From the NCBI GenBank assembly GCA_963851095.1, contig CAWKOX010000033.1, forward strand, positions 268,128 through 332,127: 64,000 nt of DNA. The letters run 5' to 3'. The notes beneath the pieces were generated by a model. That model saw only the letters and a program-made list of their open reading frames with translations. It searched no databases and was not told the origin of the DNA. Within the stretch, counting starts at the first letter, position 1, and each line of letters begins with the position of its first letter. Positions 8,052-17,171 of this stretch are shown piece after piece. The stretch comes from Oleispira sp963851095 (GTDB lineage Bacteria > Pseudomonadota > Gammaproteobacteria > Pseudomonadales > Oceanobacteraceae). The translations under genes and the position numbers were made by a program.

Positions 8052-8561
8052 TTATTGCTTTAATAAAGTAGCGATGTGGGTGCTGAGTGCTTGGCTATCA
8101 GACTTTTTGAACCCTTCATGAATCAAGTTAATATTACCTTGGCGATCAATTAGGTAAGCGGTTGGCATGCCACGTAATCCATACTTTTCAGGGGTTGTAC
8201 CTTTAACATCTCTGGCAGTTGGATAGGCAACCGGAAATTCTTTTAAGAATTCCATCGCGTCCTCTTTTTCTTCATCTAAATTAATCGCAATAACTTCAAA
8301 TCCCTGTTTGCGATATTTTTTTCGTAAGGTATTTAATTCGGGAAGAGAAAGACGGCAAGGCCCGCACCATGAGGCCCAAAAGTCGACATAGACTACTTTT
8401 CCACGATAAGACTTTAACTGAATATCACCTTGGGCCTCTAAACGCGGTAGCTTAAAGGCTGGTGCTTCATCGCCTACATTGACAGCCAAAGCCTGGCTGC
8501 AATGTAGAGTAAAAAAGACACTGCTAGCAATCGCCAGCGGCTTTAAAAGTTTACTGATCAT
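8052..8561 (-). CDS. TlpA/ResA-like periplasmic thioredoxin
   Basis: A 169-residue protein with an N-terminal signal (MISKLLKPLAIASSVFF, cleavage near QALA, residue 26) and one thioredoxin fold of the TlpA/ResA/AhpC-TSA kind. The active site is WCGPC with C66 and C69; the cis-Pro is in RGMPTAYLID. Such proteins are reductants for specific exported partners such as apocytochromes or copper centres. Clear candidates here are the CxC tail of the DUF4266 lipoprotein six bases downstream and the heme cysteines of the cytochrome two genes upstream. Confidence 0.9.
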   Translation of the reverse strand: MISKLLKPLAIASSVFFTLHCSQALAVNVGDEAPAFKLPRLEAQGDIQLKSYRGKVVYVDFWASWCGPCRLSLPELNTLRKKYRKQGFEVIAINLDEEKEDAMEFLKEFPVAYPTARDVKGTTPEKYGLRGMPTAYLIDRQGNINLIHEGFKKSDSQALSTHIATLLKQ

Positions 8562-8572
8562 CGAATCTTTCC

Positions 8573-9928
8573 TTATGAAAACGCGTCAAAATCATCGACA
8601 TGTAAAGGGTATTGAACCGCGAAGGTATGATTATGAATTCCTAGCTCTTTTCTTAATGCTAGATTGACATGAGCGGGAGTTAATAACTGCCCATTTTCAT
8701 CCGGTTGCCCGGTAGTAAGATTCAGTTTTTGAGAACGGAATTTATCGGTTGAGGCGCCAAAGACCTTGCCTCCTTTACCACTGCCTGTTGGATGCATCAC
8801 CATAACACTGGTTACTGGCCAATGGTCTTTGCCATTGCCTGAATTGTAGTAAGGCGTGCGGCCAAAATCAGAACCAATCACCACGGTCGTTTTGTCGGCA
8901 ATACCTGCGACTTCAAGAGCTTCTTGTAGGTAAGCAATACCTTCTAATAAATCTCCCAAACTCTGATATTGGCTATTATCGTGATTGCCATGGGTATCAA
9001 AACCACCCGTACTGATATTCGCACTGGCAGCAACACCTGACTTAAAGGCTGCAGCGACTAAAGAGGCTTGGCGCTTGAATCCTTGCTCACGATTGTTCAT
9101 GTGGTCGTTGGTCGGTTTAACCGCTTCAATTAACGCTTTTTCTTCACTCAGTTTTGCCAAGTCATTATCTTCTTGGCGCACGGTGAATAATTGATTCAGT
9201 TGCTGTCTACGCAAAGGCAAAGATTCATTCGATTTTTGTCTGGCTAAACGCTGAGCTTGTGCCTGTTTAATTTGTGAATAAATATCAGTGCTTTGATCTT
9301 CATTGCGGTAATGATAGCGATCGCTGTTCGGGTCGGCTAAGCGGTCGATAAAACCTGCACTGCTGGCTCTAGCGCGAGAAACCAGCGACGCGGTAAAGTC
9401 ATAACCGCCATTACTGATATAAGCCATAGGCAAGCTTGGATTTTTACTGGCAGCAAACAGCGCGGCTAAACTTGGATAGCCCATTTCTAGACTTCCACTC
9501 CAAGTCGCTCGGTTACCGGTATTGTGGTTGTTGGTGCCGTTATCGATACCATTAATCACAGTGAGTTTATCGTGATAGGTGGTAAAGAAGTTTTGAAACT
9601 GTCCATCGACACGGCTGGTGGTAGTGTCGTTATTATTGATTCTTGGCGTATCACTCCAAGTCATGCCGGATACTGGGTTACGTTTAGTTTCGGTATTAAT
9701 AGCGACAGAATTAATGGAGCCATCATGGCGAGCATCTGGACGCTCTGAAGCATATTGCCCTAAGTTACCTTTAGGGTCGCATAAAGAGGTAGGGTCCCAG
9801 CCGCCACCGGCATTGACGATCACTAAAAAGTGATCGGGTGCTGCGGCATGGGCTTTAGAAACCGTTAATGGAAGACTGGCTGTCATACCAGTGGCTGCAA
9901 GTATTTGTATAAAGTCACGACGTTTCAT
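8573..9928 (-). CDS. DUF1501 protein with Tat signal
   Basis: A 451-residue protein of the DUF1501 family, which belongs to the alkaline-phosphatase/sulfatase superfamily fold. The N-terminus MKRRDFIQIL is a twin-arginine motif followed by a hydrophobic stretch and an AHAA cleavage site, so it should be exported folded. Metal-site-like segments are FDTHGNHDN (residues about 313-321) and GSDFGRTPYYN. DUF1501 proteins are regularly encoded next to cytochrome-containing DUF1592/DUF1800-type proteins, as here, where the cytochrome lipoprotein lies 10 bases upstream. No activity has been established for the family as far as I know. Confidence 0.87.
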   Translation of the reverse strand: MKRRDFIQILAATGMTASLPLTVSKAHAAAPDHFLVIVNAGGGWDPTSLCDPKGNLGQYASERPDARHDGSINSVAINTETKRNPVSGMTWSDTPRINNNDTTTSRVDGQFQNFFTTYHDKLTVINGIDNGTNNHNTGNRATWSGSLEMGYPSLAALFAASKNPSLPMAYISNGGYDFTASLVSRARASSAGFIDRLADPNSDRYHYRNEDQSTDIYSQIKQAQAQRLARQKSNESLPLRRQQLNQLFTVRQEDNDLAKLSEEKALIEAVKPTNDHMNNREQGFKRQASLVAAAFKSGVAASANISTGGFDTHGNHDNSQYQSLGDLLEGIAYLQEALEVAGIADKTTVVIGSDFGRTPYYNSGNGKDHWPVTSVMVMHPTGSGKGGKVFGASTDKFRSQKLNLTTGQPDENGQLLTPAHVNLALRKELGIHNHTFAVQYPLHVDDFDAFS

Positions 9929-9938
9929 AGCAGTCTCC

Positions 9939-12317
9939 TTATTCGTAAATGTAACGGTAGTCAGAAAGAAGGTAAGTCATAACCGACATCCAAGATCGAA
10001 TGACGTAATTTTCGTCACGGTATATACGCGACTCATCCTCTAATCCCTGGTCATTATTTTCTCTATCCCAAAGTGCTCTACAGGTCCACTCAAGATAGAT
10101 TGAAGGCTCAGGCTCATAATCATCAGCATTGGCCAGCATGGTATTGCCTAGCTGCCATGTTGATAAAAACAGCTGGTAGGTGGCGTCGATCTCTGGGCTA
10201 GAGAGTTCAAGATTCTCACCTAGCAGGGCACTATGTAAGTACTGAATGTTCTTTTTAATCGCAATGATGTTTGAAGGGATTTCAAAACCATCGGCATCGA
10301 ATGGTTGTACATCAGGACTGACAAATTTAAATAATCGACGCTCATTAGTCTCAGGGGTTCTGGTTTTAGTGAAGTCAAAAGCGGTTGCTCTACAGGCCAT
10401 TTCAACGGCCATGCGCTCTTGCATCGCCACCATTAAACCACTCGGTTCATGTATGCGGTCAATAACGGAGTCAGAATCAATACCACCAAACATGATGCGA
10501 TTATCTTGATCATTTTCACGCAGTTCATACCAATCAAATCCTAGTGTTGCTTTGAGTTTTCGTTGCAGCATTTCTGGGCTTAAAAGGCGTGAGGAACCAA
10601 TATGATCAGCGGCGGCTACTTTTTTAGTATCAACGGTATTTGCGCGGTAATAAGGGCTTAATAATAAACCAGTAATCGCCGTTTTCACGTTCCAGTTATC
10701 CGCCGCCATTGCCTTACCAATATTCGACAAAATCCCTCTTTGAGCGTTGTACGCAGTGACGGTATCTGCATCAGCATTGTCGCCAGGGGCGTTTAATAAA
10801 TCTTGTCCAATAATGCCATTGTATAAATGACGAGTGATGGCGCGCATAAAGCGTGGGTCTTGTGAAATTTCATTACCAAGCCACTGCAGCATGGTTTCAA
10901 ACTGGCTATTTCCTCGTTCGATCGGCAATATCTTTCCTGCTAGGCCAGCGGTTGATATTCCGTTTGAACTCCAAGAGCTAGCATTTAAAGTACTTGGAAT
11001 TCTTCGACCACGATCATTCCAGTGCTGAAAAGCGGAAGCGACAGGATCCATAACTGTGTGACAGGTATAGCAAGCAGGGTTATCAAGGGTAGGGTTCGCA
11101 CTAGAGGTATCAATCGCATCTTCTGGACGAGAACCTTCAATTTCTAATATGTCAGTATCTAAGAATTTATCATAAACGATATAAGAGCGATGACGATTGC
11201 GGTTTGTATTGGTGGTTGGGAAACGGTTTAAGAACATCGCCGAGGTAAGAATACCCGCGTGAGGAATTGCGGTTGTATGTTCAAGCTGGCGATTAATTTT
11301 TGCCGGTTTAAAATCATAAGGATCATGGCGCAGCGTCGCATCAGAGTAGCCAGAATAATAAGCTTCGCACGGAGCCTCAGCATCACTTAATTCTGCGAAG
11401 GTGGCTTCAGGGTTAACGAGTTCGGCGTCGTAAACTTTTTGACTGTACCAGTTGACCATTGTGTAGTCAGCCGTAACAAGCTCGGTGATAGGGCGATTAT
11501 TACGAACAATATAGTTAATTAATTCTAAGCCTTCACGGGCAACAGCATCATTAGCAAAAATATTAGCGCAGCCGCGGTTATCGTCGTTAATATCATCTTG
11601 TGCTTGTTGTTCAGGCTCTTCGCCTTCTACGTTAGGGTAAGCGCTGTCGTACCAGTTCTTATTGGGGAAGTCATCGCTATCCAATAAATTAAGTGCACCA
11701 TTAAATTGGTTAACTCTTAAATATTTATCCGTTAAAAAGACATCATTAAAAATTTCGGTTAGGCGAACATAAAATTCATCTTCGTTCATCACGCGTGCCA
11801 TAACCGAATTAAATCCAGCTTCGCCTTCATTAATGACCTGATTCGTTTCAGCATCAGTAGGCAAGCGTCCTGCTAGTTGAACGGTGGCATTTCGTAACGT
11901 TGAGGTGAGCGGTAGGGCCGAAACGCCGTCTAAGCTGGTAGTCGCTTGATACAGGGATAAACCGTTAAAAGCATACATAATATATTCTGCGACATCATTT
12001 GCGCATTGTCCTACGCAATCACTGGCCTCAGCGTTTCTGCCAATCGGCATGGTTAAAGAAATTTCTTGTGCAAGAACAGAGATAGAAGAACACGTTGCGC
12101 ACGCAACCAGCGGCGTACCAATCTCGGTACCGTTCCCTTCAACCCCATGGCAACCTGCACACTGCTGTCCATAAAGACGTGCGCCTTCGGCATTATAATT
12201 GCCAAAATCCAAATTATTTTGAACCGATGCCCCACCGACATCACCATCGTATTCTTGTTGGCAGCCGGTTATGGCTGACAAGAAGCATATTATTGCTAAC
12301 AAACGAAGAGTGTTCAT
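9939..12317 (-). CDS. Large c-type cytochrome lipoprotein, DUF1592/DUF1588-like
   Basis: A 792-residue protein when started at ATG 12317, which gives the lipoprotein signal MNTLRLLAIICFLSAITGC; the ATG 24 codons further upstream would bury that signal. Heme-binding CAGCH is at residues 53-57 and a second CYTCH at 416-420, just before TVMDPVASAF. The region around 370-425 resembles DUF1588, a domain usually found in DUF1592-type cytochromes paired with DUF1552/DUF1501 partners. It begins the six-gene cluster and is followed after 10 bases by the DUF1501 gene. Heme attachment in the periplasm is expected; the electron donor and acceptor are unknown. Domain naming beyond cytochrome c is tentative. 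Confidence 0.82.
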   Translation of the reverse strand: MNTLRLLAIICFLSAITGCQQEYDGDVGGASVQNNLDFGNYNAEGARLYGQQCAGCHGVEGNGTEIGTPLVACATCSSISVLAQEISLTMPIGRNAEASDCVGQCANDVAEYIMYAFNGLSLYQATTSLDGVSALPLTSTLRNATVQLAGRLPTDAETNQVINEGEAGFNSVMARVMNEDEFYVRLTEIFNDVFLTDKYLRVNQFNGALNLLDSDDFPNKNWYDSAYPNVEGEEPEQQAQDDINDDNRGCANIFANDAVAREGLELINYIVRNNRPITELVTADYTMVNWYSQKVYDAELVNPEATFAELSDAEAPCEAYYSGYSDATLRHDPYDFKPAKINRQLEHTTAIPHAGILTSAMFLNRFPTTNTNRNRHRSYIVYDKFLDTDILEIEGSRPEDAIDTSSANPTLDNPACYTCHTVMDPVASAFQHWNDRGRRIPSTLNASSWSSNGISTAGLAGKILPIERGNSQFETMLQWLGNEISQDPRFMRAITRHLYNGIIGQDLLNAPGDNADADTVTAYNAQRGILSNIGKAMAADNWNVKTAITGLLLSPYYRANTVDTKKVAAADHIGSSRLLSPEMLQRKLKATLGFDWYELRENDQDNRIMFGGIDSDSVIDRIHEPSGLMVAMQERMAVEMACRATAFDFTKTRTPETNERRLFKFVSPDVQPFDADGFEIPSNIIAIKKNIQYLHSALLGENLELSSPEIDATYQLFLSTWQLGNTMLANADDYEPEPSIYLEWTCRALWDRENNDQGLEDESRIYRDENYVIRSWMSVMTYLLSDYRYIYE

Positions 12318-12586
12318 TGGGAGTTCCTGATTCAATATTAGACTTATAAAGTACCTAATAGTATGGCTCAAGAATATTGATTGGGTCACGTTACAGCAAA
12401 GGTATGTGTGTTTTTTTGTGAATAATTGTTGTCTTGCTTAAACCGCCTAATGGTAAAGTGCTAGGTTATTGAAATTGTTGATTTTTTTGTTAAGAATGAT
12501 TGCAGGGCGTGGTTAAAACAAAAATCTTCAAGAATATAAAAGCTGTCTATACTTACCTTTAGAATAATCGTATAGGCAGCTGAAAA

Positions 12587-14560
12587 TTGCATTACATCAT
12601 TGCTATATTGCTACTCGCTTGGATCCCCTTCACTACTGCTCTAGAGCCCGTCGAGGTGGGTGACCTCATAATAAGTTACTCTTTGAACGATCATGTTGAA
12701 TACATAGTTGATCCATTGGGTGAGCGAAGTGCTGAGCAGTTATTATTAGACAAACACTGGCTTAGCCATAATAAAGAAACATTATCATTTGGCTATACCA
12801 GTGATGCCTATTGGTTTCGCTTTCAAATTAATAATGATTCTGCCGATAATAAATCCCACTTATTTGAAATTTCATACCCCGTTCTCGATGATATTCAGAT
12901 TTATATTTATGACAAAGATAAAAATCTTATTAGAAATATTCACCTAGGGGATAAAAAGCCTTTCTATGAGCGAGAGGTGCAGCATCGAAACTTCTTAGTT
13001 CCCCTTGAAATAGACGCCCACGATAATCAAGTGTGGATGGTGCGGGTTAAAACATCGAGTGCTATGCAAGTGCCTATGGCCATTTGGAAAGAGCGCGCAT
13101 TCTTCATAACAGATCAGGCTAAGATAATGGGCATGGGTCTGTATTATGGGATTATGCTTATCATGATCTTATATAACTTGGTGGTGTTTTTTTCGGTTAG
13201 AGAAAAAAGCTATTTGTTTTATGTATTTTATGTTGCCTCGATGGCAGGATTTCTAGCCAGTTTACAAGGGCTAAATTTTCAGTACGTATGGCCGATGGCA
13301 ACCAATTGGAATGACAGCTCAATTGTTGTTATGTTGGCGGGGGTCGTTGTTTTTGCTTGCCTATTTGCTCGTGATTTTTTAGCATTAAAGAGTGGGCATA
13401 AAGCTTTATATAATCTTTTTGGCTTGGCAACTTTTCTTGCTGTCATTATTATAATTTCCGTTAATTTCCTTCCTTATTATCTATTAATTAAAGTATTAAT
13501 TGGCCTGGCCTTCTTAGTCATATGCTTAGTTACATATACTGGCATCCTTCGTTGGTCACAAGGATTCAGTCCTGCTCGGTTCTTTACTATTGCTTGGTCA
13601 TCCATGTTATTAGGTGGTGCAATTTTAGCTTTAAATAAATTCAATATTATTCCAAGAAATTATTTTACTGAAAACGCCGTGCAGCTGGGTTCGGCCATTG
13701 AAGTAATTTTACTTTCATTTGCGTTAGCTGATCGCCTGAATCAAGAGAAACGAGATCGTTACGAAGCACAGGTTCAAGCTTTGGGTCTTGAACGGACGGC
13801 GAGAAATGCTCAAGCGGAAGCGCTAGAGCAAGAACGTAATGCTCGTAGTGCACAAGAAAAAGCCTTAATTCATGAAAGAGAAGCTCGTGAGGCTCAAGCG
13901 CGAGCTTTAGAAATACAACGTAAAGCAAATGAAACCTTAGAAGATAAAGTTAGAGAGCGAACAAATGAATTACAGTTAGTAAATGAAAAATTAGAAAAAT
14001 TAAGTACGACTGATGCACTAACAGGGGTGCGTAACCGTCGCTATTTTGATGAGGCCATTGAGTTTGAATTTAACCGAGCATCACGAGGCCATGAACAGCT
14101 TGCAATTTTAATGTTGGATATCGACCATTTTAAAAAGGTCAATGATGACTATGGGCATCAGGTTGGTGATGAAGCTTTACGTAAGGTTGCAAGTATTCTG
14201 CGAAAGGTCGTCAATCGTACGACTGATATTATTGCACGTTATGGTGGAGAGGAGTTTGCCATAGTTTTACCAGCGACTGATATAGAAGGTGCGGTGAAGG
14301 TTGCTGAGAAGATACGAGTGCAAGTGAGTGAAATACAACTAGAAGCCTATGTCGAAGGCAAAGAGGTTATTTTTTCTATCACTATGTCGATTGGCATTAT
14401 GGGGGACACTCCGAACATTGCAGGGAGTGATGGCTATGCTGCTGATATTAGTGCAACGACATGGCTAAAAGAAGCGGATGATGCCTTGTATACAGCGAAA
14501 GAAGAAGGAAGAAACAGAGTGGTCTTATCAGCTGCATGCACCCCTAAAAAAACCAGTTGA
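12587..14560 (+). CDS. 7TMR-DISM receptor diguanylate cyclase
   Basis: A 657-residue membrane sensor that starts at TTG 12587; the codons after it give a signal peptide (MHYIIAILLLAW). A periplasmic 7TMR-DISMED2 domain covers about residues 25-155, seven membrane helices about 180-385, then a coiled coil and a GGDEF domain. The coiled coil (about 395-455) is built of four 14-residue repeats rich in ALE and ERxAR. The catalytic motif is GGEEF at 553-557 with an inhibitory RxxD site at 544-547, so it should make cyclic di-GMP and be product-inhibited. It is divergent from the cytochrome cluster. Confidence 0.93.
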   Translation: MHYIIAILLLAWIPFTTALEPVEVGDLIISYSLNDHVEYIVDPLGERSAEQLLLDKHWLSHNKETLSFGYTSDAYWFRFQINNDSADNKSHLFEISYPVLDDIQIYIYDKDKNLIRNIHLGDKKPFYEREVQHRNFLVPLEIDAHDNQVWMVRVKTSSAMQVPMAIWKERAFFITDQAKIMGMGLYYGIMLIMILYNLVVFFSVREKSYLFYVFYVASMAGFLASLQGLNFQYVWPMATNWNDSSIVVMLAGVVVFACLFARDFLALKSGHKALYNLFGLATFLAVIIIISVNFLPYYLLIKVLIGLAFLVICLVTYTGILRWSQGFSPARFFTIAWSSMLLGGAILALNKFNIIPRNYFTENAVQLGSAIEVILLSFALADRLNQEKRDRYEAQVQALGLERTARNAQAEALEQERNARSAQEKALIHEREAREAQARALEIQRKANETLEDKVRERTNELQLVNEKLEKLSTTDALTGVRNRRYFDEAIEFEFNRASRGHEQLAILMLDIDHFKKVNDDYGHQVGDEALRKVASILRKVVNRTTDIIARYGGEEFAIVLPATDIEGAVKVAEKIRVQVSEIQLEAYVEGKEVIFSITMSIGIMGDTPNIAGSDGYAADISATTWLKEADDALYTAKEEGRNRVVLSAACTPKKTS

Positions 14561-14600
14561 AGCCTTAGATGTAAATGTCAGAAGCTTAAATATAGAAAGC

Positions 14601-15515
14601 TCAGAAGGCTGGAGATAATATAAATGAAGCTAAATATCCAAGTGCCCATAACAAAACGACTAATGACGTTTGTGCTAACTGAGTATTAAGTCGAGAGCCA
14701 GAGCGTTTTCTAATAACCCAGCATAAATAGAAATGAAGCGGAAATAATACGGTATTCAGCCAAGGGAAGTAAGGGTTGAAAGGAATGGATAAGAAAGGCA
14801 CAAGCAAGCATAAACAATACAAAAAGGAACTTCTCTCTCGGCCTAGGCGTACGGCCAGCGTCACCTTACCCGCACGTTTATCGGTTGAAATATCTCGAAT
14901 GTTATTCACAAGCATAATAGCGGCGACTAACAATCCAATTTCACTGGCGGGGAAGAACAATGCAAATTTAAAGTTAAAAGTTTGTAGATAGTAACTCGCC
15001 ATCACCGCTAGCCAGCCAAAGAACAAAAATACCGCCAGTTCTCCTAATGCATTGGATGCCAAAGGCGTTTTGCCACCGCTATAGCTGTATACACCCGCCA
15101 ATGATAAAAATCCCAGTAATAAGAATAACCAGCCTCCTAAGTACACCAAATATAAACCGCTAATCACTGCAATTAGACTACTGCCAGTAATGGCCGTTAA
15201 TAAATGCTGCTGGCTTAGTGTACCTGCTTGGCTAGGGCGAATAGGGCCTAATCGATTCGGCTGGTCAATACCGGCTTTACCGTCAAAATAATCGTTAGCT
15301 AGGTTTACCGATATTTGTAGAAAACCACAGCTTAGAAAGCAAAATAATGCCGTTGAGCTGCTAAAAAAATAGAGGCTAGCTTCACGCTGAAGGTCATTCC
15401 ATGCTAAAGATTGTCCGAGTAAAATCACCGCGATAGAAACCAATAACGTTTTAGGTCGAGCACTGTCGACAAGAGCATAAGCGAGTGCGCCAGCAGTAGT
15501 ATTTTTTAAGGTCAT
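14601..15515 (-). CDS. menA: UbiA-family prenyltransferase, MenA-like
   Basis: A 304-residue integral membrane prenyltransferase with eight or nine hydrophobic segments. The first Asp-rich motif is NDYFDGKAGID and the second is NNIRDISTDKRAGKVTLAVRLG; this second motif is typical of MenA, which joins 1,4-dihydroxy-2-naphthoate to a polyprenyl chain in menaquinone synthesis. No other men genes lie in the window, so whether menaquinone is made cannot be judged. A UbiA or plastoquinone-type role is less likely on motif grounds. Convergent with the diguanylate cyclase gene, with 40 bases between stops. Confidence 0.82.
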   Translation of the reverse strand: MTLKNTTAGALAYALVDSARPKTLLVSIAVILLGQSLAWNDLQREASLYFFSSSTALFCFLSCGFLQISVNLANDYFDGKAGIDQPNRLGPIRPSQAGTLSQQHLLTAITGSSLIAVISGLYLVYLGGWLFLLLGFLSLAGVYSYSGGKTPLASNALGELAVFLFFGWLAVMASYYLQTFNFKFALFFPASEIGLLVAAIMLVNNIRDISTDKRAGKVTLAVRLGRERSSFLYCLCLLVPFLSIPFNPYFPWLNTVLFPLHFYLCWVIRKRSGSRLNTQLAQTSLVVLLWALGYLASFILSPAF

Positions 15516-15597
15516 AACTATTATTCGTGAGTCAGGTATAATGTCCCTTTATAACACTTTATTATTTTCGTTTTTAATGAATACTTCTAACTAACAC

Positions 15598-16041
15598 ATG
15601 GGGCAGGCAGTGAGAGCATTTTTTTATCATCTATTTCGTTCTCCTGTAAAGTTGCTGCGTGTTGGGCATAAACGCAGCAAGCGTCGAATTCGTCGAGACT
15701 TACTATCAATTAAATTGGCGCTTGCACAAGAAAAGCAAGAAACTCGTGAAATGCTAGTCGTTTATCGAAAGTTCACTCATGGCGAAGCCACAGAAGCGGA
15801 AATGAAAGCGGCGAATGAGCAATTTGTGGATGTTCTTAAAGGATTGGGTATTGGTATCTTTGCTACACTGCCATTTGCTCCTATTACCATTCCTTTCATA
15901 ATAAAGTTAGGGCGTCGTTTTGGTGTTGATGTATTACCCAGTGCATTTTATGAAAAAGATCGGCAGGGCGATAAAGGACGTAAGGCCGCAGATGTGCTTG
16001 AAAATCCAAATCCAAGCCCAAATCTTACAGATAAAGACTAA
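15598..16041 (+). CDS. LETM1-like domain protein
   Basis: A 147-residue basic protein. Residues about 1-30 are very rich in Arg and Lys, a helical segment with EKQETREML follows, and residues 80-120 hold the pattern FVDVLKGLGIGIFATLPFA through RRFGVDVLPSAF, which matches bacterial LETM1-like (ribosome-binding-domain) proteins. There is one plausible membrane segment at about 85-110. No Shine-Dalgarno sequence is evident before the ATG. Mitochondrial LETM1 links cation exchange to ribosome binding; the bacterial role is not established. The acidic C-terminal tail is low complexity. Confidence 0.75.
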   Translation: MGQAVRAFFYHLFRSPVKLLRVGHKRSKRRIRRDLLSIKLALAQEKQETREMLVVYRKFTHGEATEAEMKAANEQFVDVLKGLGIGIFATLPFAPITIPFIIKLGRRFGVDVLPSAFYEKDRQGDKGRKAADVLENPNPSPNLTDKD

Positions 16042-16094
16042 TATTTTTTACCTTAGAGTAGGGTAAGCAAAAGAAACTGTTAGCAAGAGCACCA

Positions 16095-16139
16095 CTAAGA
16101 ATAACGCTGCTAAGAATAGAACTGCTACAAATAAAACGG
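16095..16139. repeat. Three 15-bp tandem repeats
   Basis: Two near-identical units CTAAGAATAACGCTG and CTAAGAATAGAACTG are followed by a degenerate third, CTACAAATAAAACGG. The third unit runs into the last codons and stop of the pseudouridine synthase gene at 16125. It occupies the spacer after the LETM1-like gene. Confidence 0.75.
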
Positions 16140-16832
16140 GGCTAACAATTCAATGTCGTCAAGCTTTGGCCACTCGCCTTGCTCAGGCTCACACTGGAAA
16201 TTCAGCCGTTGATCTTGCCAGTTAAACTGAAGTGAAAATGCGTGTAGGTAACAACGCTGAGCTTCTTTTCCTTTATAGCGCTGATCTCCCCAAATAGGGC
16301 AGCCTAAGCTTTTTAACGCAACGCGTATTTGATGCGTTTTACCACTTTTAGGTTGAATCAAATACAAGCGCTTAGCCATCTTTTGCTCAGTGTCAATCGC
16401 AGTAGAGGTAAAGTAGGTTGACGCTAGATTTTGCGTATCACGGGTTAAAAACCAGCTACCATTGCGGCCCTTTTCCATACCACCTTTAACCCAGCCTTGT
16501 TTCTTCTTAGGTTTCCCCAGGGCGATGGCTAAGTAGTGCTTTTCCACTTGGTGCTGACTGAACAGTTGGCCAAATGTGGCTGCTGCTGCGGCATTCTTAG
16601 CGAATATTACCAAGCCAGAAGTTGCTTTATCCAGACGGTGAACGGGCCAAAGGCGAGTGACATTAGCGTCTATTTTTTGGACGTCCGCTAATGCGCACTG
16701 CTGCAAGCTCAAGGCCTCAGTATCTCCTTGTTCTTGTTGCATGCTAATGCCCGCTGGCTTGTTTACGATTACCCAATCTGTGTGATTATGAATAAGAGGA
16801 ATCGCTTGCTCGCGGGCTGCAGAATGCGTCAT
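16125..16832 (-). CDS. RluA-family pseudouridine synthase
   Basis: A 235-residue single-domain pseudouridine synthase without an S4 domain. The catalytic motif is HRLDKATSGLVIFAK with the nucleophilic Asp in HRLD, preceded by WVIVNKPAGISMQQ and followed by GKTHQIRVAL. It resembles the TIGR01621/TruC branch that modifies tRNA or 23S rRNA; the target uridine cannot be deduced. Its ATG shares one base with the TAA of the 50-residue gene before it (TAATG), so translation is coupled. Confidence 0.9.
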   Translation of the reverse strand: MTHSAAREQAIPLIHNHTDWVIVNKPAGISMQQEQGDTEALSLQQCALADVQKIDANVTRLWPVHRLDKATSGLVIFAKNAAAAATFGQLFSQHQVEKHYLAIALGKPKKKQGWVKGGMEKGRNGSWFLTRDTQNLASTYFTSTAIDTEQKMAKRLYLIQPKSGKTHQIRVALKSLGCPIWGDQRYKGKEAQRCYLHAFSLQFNWQDQRLNFQCEPEQGEWPKLDDIELLAPFYL

Positions 16833-16984
16833 TAACGGTTTTGCTCTTCTAAAATCGTCAATAAGCGGCGTACAAGCGCTTCAAACGTTTGTGCTTCTTC
16901 GTTATCTTTACTGGCATTGAAACTGTACATCAAACGTTCAATTTCATCTTTTGACATGTATTGAACGGCAACAGGGTTGATCAT
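16832..16984 (-). CDS. Small acidic protein, 50 residues, coupled to pseudouridine synthase
   Basis: A short open frame below usual length cut-offs. It starts at ATG 16984 with a purine-rich GAAGAGAA upstream, and encodes MINPVAVQYMSKDEIERLMY and then a helical, charged stretch ending LLTILEEQNR. Its stop overlaps the start of the pseudouridine synthase gene by one base, which supports it being translated. No family recognised. It could be a small partner or a leader that couples translation. Confidence 0.65.
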   Translation of the reverse strand: MINPVAVQYMSKDEIERLMYSFNASKDNEEAQTFEALVRRLLTILEEQNR

Positions 16985-17081
16985 GGTTCTAATTCTCTTC
17001 TATAAACTCAGTAGGCTTTTGAATAGCTAGCCCAGCGGCAGCGCATTGTATCTGAAAGGCTTAATAATGAAAGTAGATAGC

Positions 17082-17107
17082 AAATAACAATAGTAAATAA
17101 CAACAGT
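17082..17107. repeat. 13-bp tandem duplication
   Basis: Units AAATAACAATAGT and AAATAACAACAGT abut and differ at one base. They lie in the AT-rich spacer upstream of the exported-protein gene, within its likely promoter region. Confidence 0.7.
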
Positions 17108-17171
17108 AAATCATAGCAAGTTTCTCAATTTAAACGATACTTATATCAGTATTATAAAATGGAGGCATCGA

